Positions 14,003 to 20,250 of a stretch of 20,250 nucleotides of DNA are shown here, one piece after another. This DNA comes from an uncultured Actinoplanes sp. Lineage in GTDB: Bacteria; Actinomycetota; Actinomycetes; Mycobacteriales; Micromonosporaceae. Numbering within the stretch: the first letter of the stretch is position 1; every line of letters starts with the position of its first letter. Made by a program: the position numbers and the translations under genes. Below the pieces are notes generated by a model, which did not search any database, was not told the origin of the DNA, and saw only the letters and a program-made list of their open reading frames with translations. The stretch is taken from contig CAKUMG010000017.1 of NCBI GenBank assembly GCA_934667465.1, positions 1 through 20,250 on the forward strand, written 5' to 3'.

Positions 14003-14716
14003 TCAGGCGGCGCCGGCGGCGGCGAGCCGTTCACCCCGGAGCCGATCGGCCCAGGTGTCGTCGAGAGGTTGAAGACTATCCGCGCCGGTGGCCCAGCGCA
14101 GTAGCAGATCGGCTATAGCTGGGTTGCGAGCCAGTGCGGGCCCGTGCGCATACGACCCGAGGATCTTCCCGTTCCAAGCGCCCTCGGTGGCCCCGTCATT
14201 CCCGATGCCCGCCGTGACCCGTGCGAGCGGGGAGACGCCCGGGCCCAGATGGGTGCGGCCGCCGTGGTTCTCGAAGCCGGTCAGCGGGGGCAGGCCCAGC
14301 CGCGGGTCGATGTCGCCGCGCACCTCGCCGACCGCGCGGGTCTCGCCGCGGTCGGAGTTGATGTCGAGCAGGTCCAGGCCGCGGCACTGGGCGCCCTTGG
14401 CGAAGAAGGAGCCGCCGAAGAGCTGGTAGCCGGCGCAGATCGCCAGCACGGCCGCGCCCTGGTTGACGGCGCGGTGCAGGCCGCCGTCGGCGATCAGCCG
14501 CTGGGCCGCGAGGGCCTGCGGGCCGTCCTCGCCGCCGCCGATCAGATAGATGTCGGCGGTGGTGGGCATGGGCTGGTCGGAGCGGACCTCGAAGGTCTGC
14601 GCCGGGATGCCGCGCATGGCGGCCCGGCGCGCGAGGATCAGCATGTTGCCCCGGTCGCCGTAGGTCGACAGCAGGTCGGGGTAGATCCAGACGATCCGCA
14701 GCGTGCTCTCACTCAT
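14003..14716 (-). CDS. gatD: Lipid II isoglutaminyl synthase, glutamine amidotransferase subunit GatD
   Basis: The 237-aa product is a CobB/CobQ-type class I glutaminase. The nucleophile is Cys94 in AICAGYQLFGG, and the catalytic histidine is His191 in GSYAHGPALARNP. Other family elements are IYPDLLSTYGDRGN at 11-24, DIYLIGGGEDGPQ (55-67) and GFENHGGRTHLGPG (147-160). GatD frees ammonia from glutamine and passes it to MurT, which amidates the D-glutamate of lipid II to D-isoglutamine in the cytosol. It follows murT by 36 bp, the usual operon order. Start ATG at 14716 has GAAGG seven bases upstream. Length is normal and no key residue is missing. Confidence 0.95.
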   Translation of the reverse strand: MSESTLRIVWIYPDLLSTYGDRGNMLILARRAAMRGIPAQTFEVRSDQPMPTTADIYLIGGGEDGPQALAAQRLIADGGLHRAVNQGAAVLAICAGYQLFGGSFFAKGAQCRGLDLLDINSDRGETRAVGEVRGDIDPRLGLPPLTGFENHGGRTHLGPGVSPLARVTAGIGNDGATEGAWNGKILGSYAHGPALARNPAIADLLLRWATGADSLQPLDDTWADRLRGERLAAAGAA

Positions 14717-14752
14717 GGTGCGACCTTCGTCCTGTCGTTGCCGTGGGGCTGC

Positions 14753-15988
14753 TCAGTTGACACGGTCCAGCACCGCCCGGATGTCCTGGAACGCCGTGTA
14801 GTTGGCGATCACCTCGAGGCGGCCCGGCGGCACGGCCTGCAGCGCCTCCTCGAAACTACGCACGTGGCGGAAGGCCACATCGTTCACCTCGAGGCGGACG
14901 GCGAGGTCGTAGGCCCGGTCGCCGGTGATCAGCACCTGGCGCCCGCGCAGCGGCGCGAAGTCGACGTCGTAGAGCCAGGAGGTGTCGAAGCCGTCGGGGT
15001 CGCGGGCGTTGATGGACAGCAGCGTGGGGGCCTGCTCGGCCATGTCGAAGGCCTCGAGCCAGCTCGCCGGGTTCTTGGCGAGCAGCAGCCGGATGTTGCG
15101 CCCGTCGCGGTCGACCTGCGCGTAGCGGCCGGCCACGGAGGCGACGGTGGCGAGCCGCGGGACGGCCTCTATGGGCCGCACGCCGAACTCGGCCGCGACC
15201 GCCAGCGCGGTGGCCGCGTTGCCGAGGTTGACGTGGCCGGGCAGCTGCAGCTTGACCAGGTGCCAGTCGCCCTTGGGGTCCATGACGCCGTCGTCCTCGA
15301 CGGTCCACTGCGGCTTGGGCCGGCGCAGCGGGCAGCCGGTGCACCACCAGTCGCCCTGCGCGCGGTTGATCGAGGCGCCGCACTCGGGGCAGACCCAGGA
15401 GTCGTCGGTCCACCGCTGGCCGGCGCTGAACCAGCTCACGTGGCCGCTGCCGGTGGCGGCCCAGACCACCATCGGGTCGTCCGCGTTGGCGACCACGACG
15501 ACGTCGGGGTGCGCGGCGAGGGCCGTGCGCCACATCTGCGCCATCATCGACACCTCGCGCGCCCGGTCGAGCTGGTCGCGGGAGAGGTTGAGCAGGGCGA
15601 CGACGCGCGGGGTGGTCTCGTCGATGACCTGGGCCAGATAGTGCTCGTCGACCTCGAGCACCGCGAACGGCGTCGCGCCGGCCTTGGCGAGCGCCGAGGT
15701 GTGCCCGGTGGGCATGTTGGCGCCGAAGGAGTTGGTGGCGACCGGGCCCAGCACGCCGAGCGCGGCGGCGGTGAACCGGGTGGTGGTCGTCTTGCCGTTG
15801 GTGCCGGAGACGAGCGCGATCGCCCGCCCGGACGCGAGGTTGCGCAGCAGGTCAGGATCGATCTTGAGGCCGATCCAGCCGCCGATCACCGAGCCGTCAC
15901 CGCGACCCGCGGCACGGGAGATCGCTGCCGCGGTGCGCGACACGGAGGTCGCGACCTTGGCGCGCAGGGGCATTTTCGCGTCCGTCAC
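14753..15988 (-). CDS. murT: Lipid II isoglutaminyl synthase, Mur-ligase subunit MurT
   Basis: The 411-aa product is a Mur-ligase-like ATPase: P-loop SGTNGKTTTTRF (61-72), FGANMPTGHTSAL, LEVDEHYLAQV (111-121), LLNLSRDQLDR (132-142) and VVANADDP. A four-cysteine zinc ribbon is inserted at Cys200, Cys203, Cys216 and Cys219, as in other MurT proteins. The C-terminal DUF1727 domain contains LPGHVNLGNAATALAVAAEFG and contacts GatD. The enzyme activates the alpha-carboxyl of D-Glu in lipid II for amidation. The start is GTG at 15988, because TACCCT lies exactly seven bases before it, giving a leaderless message; ATG at 15973 is the alternative but has no good ribosome site. The much longer open frame upstream is shadow. 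Confidence 0.94.
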   Translation of the reverse strand: MTDAKMPLRAKVATSVSRTAAAISRAAGRGDGSVIGGWIGLKIDPDLLRNLASGRAIALVSGTNGKTTTTRFTAAALGVLGPVATNSFGANMPTGHTSALAKAGATPFAVLEVDEHYLAQVIDETTPRVVALLNLSRDQLDRAREVSMMAQMWRTALAAHPDVVVVANADDPMVVWAATGSGHVSWFSAGQRWTDDSWVCPECGASINRAQGDWWCTGCPLRRPKPQWTVEDDGVMDPKGDWHLVKLQLPGHVNLGNAATALAVAAEFGVRPIEAVPRLATVASVAGRYAQVDRDGRNIRLLLAKNPASWLEAFDMAEQAPTLLSINARDPDGFDTSWLYDVDFAPLRGRQVLITGDRAYDLAVRLEVNDVAFRHVRSFEEALQAVPPGRLEVIANYTAFQDIRAVLDRVN

Positions 15989-15995
15989 GGCGACG

Positions 15996-16024
15996 AGGGT
16001 ACCCGAAACGGACGTTACGTCGAG
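15996..16024 (-). promoter_or_regulatory. Leaderless-type promoter of murT-gatD
   Basis: On the minus strand TACCCT (16001-15996) fits the TANNNT -10 consensus and ends seven bases before the GTG of murT. CTCGAC/TCGACG near 16024-16019 is a possible weak -35. No Shine-Dalgarno sequence precedes the GTG, which agrees with leaderless translation. Confidence 0.5.
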
Positions 16025-16410
16025 TGGCGGCGGGGGCGCCTGTGGACGGCCCGGGACCCTTGACGACGAGCGCGTTCCGCGCCTCGTCCGAACGGATGAT
16101 CTCCATCGGCCGCCCGGTGCCGCGTCTGAGCCGGTAGGGATGTTTGCGATGGCATTCGCCCGACCTGAGCGCTGTCCAAGATCCACCGGGCTGCGGGTTT
16201 TTGTGTGTCGTGATTCACCCGTAACTTTAGACGGATCGTGTTTGTTCGATCTCTCACCGTGATCGCAATTGTCTCCGCTCGATAACAAACCGGACATGGT
16301 CATCTGTGCCAACCACGGACAGTCACGACCACGGGGCCGACAGTCCGGCGGGATTTCAGGTAGCAAGGTTGGGCCGGTGGGCACCCGCCCGCCGCTCGAG
16401 CCACACGGAT
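16025..16410. other. Intergenic region between murT and the c-di-AMP riboswitch
   Basis: No credible gene is seen. The AT-richer part (about 16190-16300) probably holds the promoter of the riboswitch-controlled peptidase gene, but I cannot assign a clear -35/-10 pair; TAACTT near 16222 is one weak -10 candidate. A short inverted repeat GATCG...CGATC lies near 16235-16252. Confidence 0.4.
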
Positions 16411-16637
16411 CACGCCGAGCCCTGCCCCGGTCCGCGTGGCACGACCACGGAGCACCACGCACAACCACAAAGGCATACGGGGGCAGGGACGGGGGACCCA
16501 CCATCGGTCCGCGCCCGACGACCCACGCTCCGCCACTCCGGCGGGCCGGGGGCGCCGCGGACCTCGGGGTGAAGCCGCGCAGTCAGCGGCCGGGCAAGCC
16601 TTCCCGCCCGAACCCGACAGCTAACCTCGCAGGCGTG
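16411..16637 (+). promoter_or_regulatory. c-di-AMP riboswitch (ydaO-yuaA type)
   Basis: The conserved core words are present in order: CGGGGGACCCA (16490-16500), GGGGTGAAGCC (16566-16576), TTCCCGCCCGAACCCGACAG and then CTAACCTCGCAGGCG (16621-16635), equal or close to the B. subtilis ydaO core. P1 closes by CACGCC (16411-16416) with GGCGTG (16632-16637). The next helix pairs CCCTGCCCC (16420-16428) with GGGGCAGGG (16480-16488). Known members sense c-di-AMP and usually switch gene expression off; in actinobacteria they often control resuscitation factors and NlpC/P60 wall hydrolases, as here. The gene start lies only 19 bp downstream, so control may act close to translation start or by termination not obvious here. 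Confidence 0.93.
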
Positions 16638-16656
16638 CCGGAAGGAACCTCCTACC

Positions 16657-17481
16657 GTGCAGGAACGCAGTTCGAGCCGTGGCCGCCGCATGTCCGCGTC
16701 CACCGGAACCGCAGCTCTGTCCCTGGGTCTCTGCCTCTGCGCCGGCCAGTTGGTCGCGCCGTCGGCGGCCTCCGCGGCAGCACCCGTCGCCGCGACCCCC
16801 GTGGTCAAGGTGGCGGCCGCCGCGGCGGCGGTGAAGCCCAAGGTCACCACCACGGTCAGCAGCAGGTCCGTGGGCTGGGGCAAGTCCGTCAAGGTCACCG
16901 CCAAGCTGATCAACCCGAAGACCGGCAAGAAGGTCACCACCGGGTCGGTCCGCCTGCAGTCCAAGGTCAACGGCAAGTGGAAGACCTGGCAGACCAAGCG
17001 CACCACCAGCGGCACCGTCAGCTTCACCACCAAGCCGGGATCCACGGCCTGGTACCGCACGTACTACACGGGCGCCAGCGGCCTCAAGGCCTCGACCGCC
17101 CCGGCCGTGAAGATCACGATCAAGGCCAACGGCGCGAAGATCCTCGCCGAGGCCAAGAAGCACAAGGGTGCCGCGTACAAGTACGGCGCCGCGGGCCCCA
17201 AGCGCTTCGACTGCTCGGGCTTCACGAAGTACGTCTACAAGAAGGCGGCGGGCAAGTCGCTGCCGCACAGCTCGAACAGCCAGCAGAAGTACGGCAAGTC
17301 GATCGCCAAGAGCAAGAAGAAGGTCGGCGACCTGCTCGTCTTCCGCTCGGGCAGCCTCGGGTACCACTCCGCGATCTACGCCGGCGGCGGCTACATGTAC
17401 GACTCGCCGAAGCCGGGTGCCAAGGTCGGCAAGCACAAGATCTGGAGCAACAACTACGTCGTCCGGCGGCTCGCCGCCTGA
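16657..17481 (+). CDS. Secreted NlpC/P60 (C40) peptidoglycan endopeptidase
   Basis: The 274-aa product has a twin-basic N-terminus and a hydrophobic segment (TAALSLGLCLCAGQLVA) ending in ASAAAP, a signal peptide. Residues about 63-156 form an Ig-like/bacterial surface domain (TTTVSSRSVGWGKSVKVTAK...SGTVSFTTKPGSTAWYRTYY). The C40 domain covers 160-270: YKYGAAGPKRFDCSGFTKYV with nucleophile Cys186, VGDLLVF, and His237 in YHSAIYAGGG. The third catalytic position, commonly His in the MIHAPKPG context, reads Asp249 here (MYDSPKPG). Such enzymes cut the stem peptide between D-Glu and the diamino acid and act in wall remodelling. GTG at 16657 follows GGAAGGA; ATG at 16690 is less likely because it would trim the signal. 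Expression is under the c-di-AMP riboswitch. Confidence 0.93.
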   Translation: MQERSSSRGRRMSASTGTAALSLGLCLCAGQLVAPSAASAAAPVAATPVVKVAAAAAAVKPKVTTTVSSRSVGWGKSVKVTAKLINPKTGKKVTTGSVRLQSKVNGKWKTWQTKRTTSGTVSFTTKPGSTAWYRTYYTGASGLKASTAPAVKITIKANGAKILAEAKKHKGAAYKYGAAGPKRFDCSGFTKYVYKKAAGKSLPHSSNSQQKYGKSIAKSKKKVGDLLVFRSGSLGYHSAIYAGGGYMYDSPKPGAKVGKHKIWSNNYVVRRLAA

Positions 17482-17497
17482 TCACCGCGTAGGCAGT

Positions 17498-17547
17498 ACG
17501 ACAGTTCAGAAGGGCGCGACCCGATGCGGGTCGCGCCCTTCTGTCGT
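17498..17547 (+). terminator. Strong hairpin behind the NlpC/P60 gene
   Basis: AGAAGGGCGCGACCC (17508-17522) pairs over all 15 positions with GGGTCGCGCCCTTCT (17528-17542). An outer ACGACA/TGTCGT adds six pairs across a small bulge. No T-run follows, which is usual for actinobacterial terminators. It isolates the riboswitch unit from the dcw cluster. Confidence 0.85.
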
Positions 17548-17858
17548 GCCCGGGGCACGGGCGGAGCCGGGCCTGGGCCGGGTGGGGGTGACGACGGTGA
17601 GCGCCGCTGTCCGGGCTGTGGGATGCCCCTTGCGCCGCCGCGCGTACACAAGGGCAATTTTTCCTCCACTTCGCTCCCCATCGTCCTCACGGACGCTGCG
17701 ATACGCCGCTTTTGTGGGTGTTTTCCGACCCCGAAGATCGGCTTGTCGGAAACTGGACCACGCCGGGAGCGGCAAACCGCTCCACTCCGCCCCCACCCGC
17801 TCTTACCTGCGCTTTCATCCGCGAATCCGGTTCGCGGACGGCCCGGAATCGGTTGCGG
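17548..17858. other. Intergenic region upstream of the mraZ promoter
   Basis: No credible gene is seen. The region holds three inverted repeats: TTTCCGAC (17722-17729) / GTCGGAAA (17745-17752) with an inner CCGA/TCGG; GGAGCGG-CAAA-CCGCTCC near 17767-17784; and CCGCGAA-TCCGG-TTCGCGG near 17818-17836. They may be terminator or regulator sites for the dcw cluster. Confidence 0.5.
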
Positions 17859-17894
17859 GTGGAGGGAAGTGGAGTAAGGTGGAGGGCAGTGGCA
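17859..17894 (+). promoter_or_regulatory. MraZ operator: four GTGG(AG) boxes with 10-bp spacing, over the mraZ promoter
   Basis: GTGGAG starts at 17859, 17869 and 17879, and GTGGCA at 17889, an exact 10-bp period. MraZ binds tandem G-rich pentamers/hexamers spaced by one helical turn upstream of its own gene, so this is the expected autoregulatory site. TAAGGT (17874-17879) between the boxes fits a TANNNT -10; the boxes would therefore cover the promoter. The leader would be about 80 bases. Confidence 0.82.
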
Positions 17895-17967
17895 GGGCCG
17901 GAGCGGACCTGCCGGCCCGAGCGAACCGGCGGACCGCGAGACCGCCACTGGGCAGGGGGGTTTGCCG

Positions 17968-18399
17968 ATGTTCCTCGGCACGCACACCCCGCGCCTGGAC
18001 GACAAGGGCCGGCTGATCCTCCCGGCGAAGTTCCGGGACGAGCTGGCGGGAGGTGTCGTGATCACCAAGGGGCAGGAGCGTTGCCTGTACGTGTTCCCGA
18101 TGGCCGAGTTCCAGCGGATCGCGGGGCAGTTGCGGGACGCGCCCGTCACCAACAAGGCCGCCCGGGCCTACAGCCGGGTGTTCTTCGCCAGCGCGCACGA
18201 CGAGATCCCCGACAAGCAGGGCCGCGTCACCATCCCGGCACACCTCCGGGACTATGCGGCCCTCGACCGCGAGCTCGTGGTGATCGGAGCGAGCACGCGG
18301 GTGGAGATCTGGGACAAGCAGTCCTGGGAGCAGTACCTGTCGGCGAGCGAGGACGAGTTCGCCGACATCGAGGAGGGGGTGCTGCCCGGCGGACTCTAG
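17968..18399 (+). CDS. mraZ: Transcriptional regulator MraZ
   Basis: The 143-aa product has the two AbrB/SpoVT-like swapped-hairpin halves of Mra[26 protein letters not shown] (about 2-26, with the DxKGR-LPA-FR signature) and the second copy [18 protein letters not shown] at about 81-98. [10 protein letters not shown] and [18 protein letters not shown] are the connecting conserved parts. MraZ binds DNA as a ring-like oligomer and represses the dcw cluster; it is the usual first gene. ATG at 17968 is used because [15 protein letters not shown] is the invariant family start and GGGGGG lies about seven bases upstream; a TTG two codons earlier is only an extension. The acidic tail ([12 protein letters not shown]) is typical for actinobacteria. 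Confidence 0.97.
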   Translation: MFLGTHTPRLDDKGRLILPAKFRDELAGGVVITKGQERCLYVFPMAEFQRIAGQLRDAPVTNKAARAYSRVFFASAHDEIPDKQGRVTIPAHLRDYAALDRELVVIGASTRVEIWDKQSWEQYLSASEDEFADIEEGVLPGGL

Positions 18400-18446
18400 G
18401 GCGTGGCTACCTGCCGGCCGTTCCGACGGCCCGCACGTCGCTGCCG

Positions 18447-18568
18447 CCGTACTGCGAGATCTCCACCCGCTCCCGCTCCTGGCGCCTCTTCCCCGGCGCC
18501 AGGCGCGAGTGCCCAGCGGGTGCGCCCGACGGCAACGGGCACGAGCGGATGGGGATCTGGCGGTACGG
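18447..18568 (+). ncRNA. Structured RNA in the mraZ-rsmH spacer, probable mraW RNA motif
   Basis: A 15-bp helix, CCGTACTGCGAGATC (18447-18461) with GATCTGGCGGTACGG (18554-18568), one mismatch and one wobble, closes a three-way junction. Arm A pairs CACCCGCT (18464-18471) with AGCGGGTG (18515-18522) and, inside, CTGGCGCC (18479-18486) with GGCGCCAG (18495-18502), with loop TCTTCCCC. Arm B pairs GCCCG (18524-18528) with CGGGC (18536-18540). An actinobacterial motif named mraW RNA is known from the 5' region of mraW (rsmH), and I recall a CUUCCCC loop as part of it. The match is from memory, not a covariance-model search. Its function is unknown. Confidence 0.65.
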
Positions 18569-18633
18569 AACGCGGCCGGTTGTGTGCCGGCGGGTCCAGC
18601 GGCTGGGTGGCACGTCAAAGAGAAGAGCGGGCG

Positions 18634-19701
18634 ATGGGGGTCGACATGGGGGAGCTGCGCGGCACGCACGTGCCGGTGCTGCTCGAGCGCTGCCTGGAGC
18701 TGCTCGCCCCGGCACTGGACCGGCAGGGTGCGGTCCACGTCGACTTCACGCTGGGGCTGGGCGGGCACGCCGAGGCCGTGCTGGAGCGCCACCCGGGTGT
18801 GACGCTCGTCGGGCTCGACCGCGACACCGAGGCGCTGGCGCACTCCCGGCACCGGCTGGCCCGGTTCGAGGGACGCACGCACCTGGTGCACGCCCGCTAC
18901 GACGAGCTGCCCGAGGTGCTCGAGCGGCTGGAGCTGCCGGCGTTCCACAGCGGACTGTTCGACCTGGGCGTCTCGTCGCTGCAGCTGGACGAGGCGGACC
19001 GCGGGTTCGCCTACGCCAAGGACGCGCCGCTCGACATGCGGATGGACCAGTCCCGGGGGATCACCGCGGAGGAGGTCGTCAACGGCTACGAGCCGGGCGA
19101 GCTCGTCCGGATCCTGCGGGTCTACGGCGAGGAGAAGTTCGCCACGCGGGTCGTCTCCTCGATCGTGAAGGAGCGGGCCAAGGCGCGGATCGTGTCCACC
19201 TCGGTGCTGGCGGACCTGGTGCGCGACGCGATCCCGGCCGCCGCGCGGCGTACGGGTGGCAATCCCGCGAAACGCACGTTTCAGGCGCTACGTATTGAGG
19301 TAAATGGGGAACTCGCCTCGCTCGAGTCCGCGCTGCCGTCCGCTCTGGATCTGCTGGCGCCGAAGGGGCGTCTTGCCGTCATGTCGTACCAATCTCTGGA
19401 GGACCGGATCGTCAAGCGCGCCCTCGCCGGGCGCGCCCGCAGCACCGGGCCGATCGACCTGCCGGTCGAGCTGCCCGGGACCGGTCCGAGCATGCGGCTC
19501 CTGACGAGGGGGTCGGAGCCGCCGACGGAGCAGGAAGTGGCGGAGAACCCGCGGGCGGCCTCGGTGAGGCTGCGCGCGGCGGAACGACTGGACGTGCACG
19601 ACCCGGAGTCCGGGGCCGGCCGCGAGCGGCCCCGGATGACGGCACGAGGGGGACGAGGGCGGTCACGCCCGGGGGCAGGCAAGAAGGGGGAGGGACAGTG
19701 A
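18634..19701 (+). CDS. rsmH: 16S rRNA (cytosine1402-N4)-methyltransferase
   Basis: The 355-aa product (also MraW) methylates N4 of C1402 in 16S rRNA using SAM. Motifs in order: [14 protein letters not shown] (11-24), SAM-binding [14 protein letters not shown] (37-50) and [10 protein letters not shown] (59-68), [21 protein letters not shown] (107-127), PLDMRMD (132-138), [19 protein letters not shown], and [14 protein letters not shown]. The final about 40 residues are an Arg/Gly-rich basic tail. ATG at 18634 is taken as start; ATG at 18646 has a better-spaced GGGGG and is a real alternative. The open frame before it belongs to the structured spacer. Its stop overlaps the ftsL start (GTGA), so the two are coupled. 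Confidence 0.96.
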   Translation: MGVDMGELRGTHVPVLLERCLELLAPALDRQGAVHVDFTLGLGGHAEAVLERHPGVTLVGLDRDTEALAHSRHRLARFEGRTHLVHARYDELPEVLERLELPAFHSGLFDLGVSSLQLDEADRGFAYAKDAPLDMRMDQSRGITAEEVVNGYEPGELVRILRVYGEEKFATRVVSSIVKERAKARIVSTSVLADLVRDAIPAAARRTGGNPAKRTFQALRIEVNGELASLESALPSALDLLAPKGRLAVMSYQSLEDRIVKRALAGRARSTGPIDLPVELPGTGPSMRLLTRGSEPPTEQEVAENPRAASVRLRAAERLDVHDPESGAGRERPRMTARGGRGRSRPGAGKKGEGQ

Positions 19702-20234
19702 GCGAGCGCAAGCAGGCGTCGCGGTCGGGGGGCCGGACCGCGAGCCAGGGGGACAGGGACACGAAGTACGCGCGAGGCGCGCGGAACTTCCCGACGCAGG
19801 GCGCGACCGCGCTCAAGCTCGACAGCGAGCCGCGGCGGGAGCGGACGCCCGCCGCGCCGCGGCTGCGGGTGGCACCGCCGGCGCCGATCAACGCGCCGCG
19901 GGCGCCGTTCATCGCGCTGATCGTCGCCGTCGTCATGGCCGGGGTGATCGGCATCCTGCTGATCAACACCAAGACCGCGGAGAACGCGTTCAAGCTGGAC
20001 ACGCTGCAGCAGCAGCAGTCCGACCTGGACGTCCGCGAGCAGGCGCTGCGCAACGAGATCGCCGCCAACCAGATGCCCGGCAGCCTCGACGCGGCCGCGA
20101 AACGGCTGGGGCTCGTCAAGGCGGAGAGCCCGGCGTTCATCACGCTGCCCGATGGCAAGATCATCGGGGTGCCGGCGCCGCCCAGCGGCGACCCGGCGGT
20201 CACGGCCCAGCGGCCCGAGACCACGGGGCGGTAA
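19698..20234 (+). CDS. ftsL: Cell division protein FtsL-like (septum formation initiator family)
   Basis: The 178-aa bitopic membrane protein sits in the ftsL position between rsmH and the penicillin-binding protein gene. The cytosolic N-terminus (1-70) is basic and disordered; residues 71-90 ([20 protein letters not shown]) are the single membrane segment; residues about 94-125 are a coiled coil rich in Gln and Leu ([21 protein letters not shown]); then a short extracytoplasmic part with [14 protein letters not shown], typical of FtsL/DivIC proteins. FtsL joins the divisome and helps activate septal synthesis. GTG at 19698 overlaps the rsmH stop by 4 bp, and GGGGGAGGG precedes it. Confidence 0.9.
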   Translation: MSERKQASRSGGRTASQGDRDTKYARGARNFPTQGATALKLDSEPRRERTPAAPRLRVAPPAPINAPRAPFIALIVAVVMAGVIGILLINTKTAENAFKLDTLQQQQSDLDVREQALRNEIAANQMPGSLDAAAKRLGLVKAESPAFITLPDGKIIGVPAPPSGDPAVTAQRPETTGR

Positions 20235-20238
20235 CGCC

Positions 20239-20250
20239 GTGCCGCCACGC
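20239..20250 (+). CDS. Possible first codons of ftsI (septal penicillin-binding protein), cut by window edge
   Basis: Four bases after the ftsL stop, GTG CCG CCA CGC would start the next gene of the dcw cluster. Only four codons are visible, so the call rests on gene order alone. Confidence 0.35.

Overview
The window is chromosomal DNA from a high-GC actinobacterium. The right edge holds the start of the division and cell-wall (dcw) cluster: mraZ, rsmH, ftsL and what looks like the first codons of ftsI. Together with murT-gatD, a moxR-DUF58 pair, frequent GTG starts, leaderless-type promoters and type VII secretion accessory genes, this suggests Micromonosporaceae, probably Actinoplanes or a close relative. 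That assignment rests on recognised gene families and gene order, not on a database search.

Left part (1-8941, all on the minus strand). Position 1 cuts a secreted family 2 glycoside hydrolase. Upstream of it lies a compact accessory block, read from moxR downwards: a MoxR ATPase; a 975-residue protein whose N-terminal 380 residues are a DUF58 protein and whose C-terminal 590 residues resemble a type VII polymorphic-toxin tail with a caspase-like His-Gly/Ser-Cys pair; three paralogous proteins of unknown function (347, 328 and 346 aa); a type VII secretion-associated protein; and a small Imm35/YrhB-like protein. Most junctions in this block are overlapping or only a few bases apart. The transglutaminase gene that often follows moxR-DUF58 is missing. 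The block is rich in short tandem and direct repeats, which suggests recent rearrangement.

Middle (8942-13194). leuS is preceded by what appears to be a transcription attenuator. It has a -10 box placed for leaderless initiation, a nine-codon leader peptide with three consecutive leucine codons, a pausing-type hairpin, and a perfect GC stem with six T's. Behind leuS are two copies of a roughly 142-bp structured repeat that flank an internally deleted aroA remnant and a nested hairpin.

Right part (13195-20250). On the minus strand, murT-gatD (lipid II amidation) is followed by a TVP38-type membrane protein. On the plus strand, a c-di-AMP (ydaO) riboswitch precedes a secreted NlpC/P60 endopeptidase, followed by a strong hairpin. 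Then comes mraZ with four 10-bp-spaced MraZ boxes, a structured spacer that fits the mraW RNA motif, rsmH, and ftsL overlapping rsmH by 4 bp. These right-hand genes share one theme, peptidoglycan synthesis, remodelling and division. The left block is accessory material next to that core.
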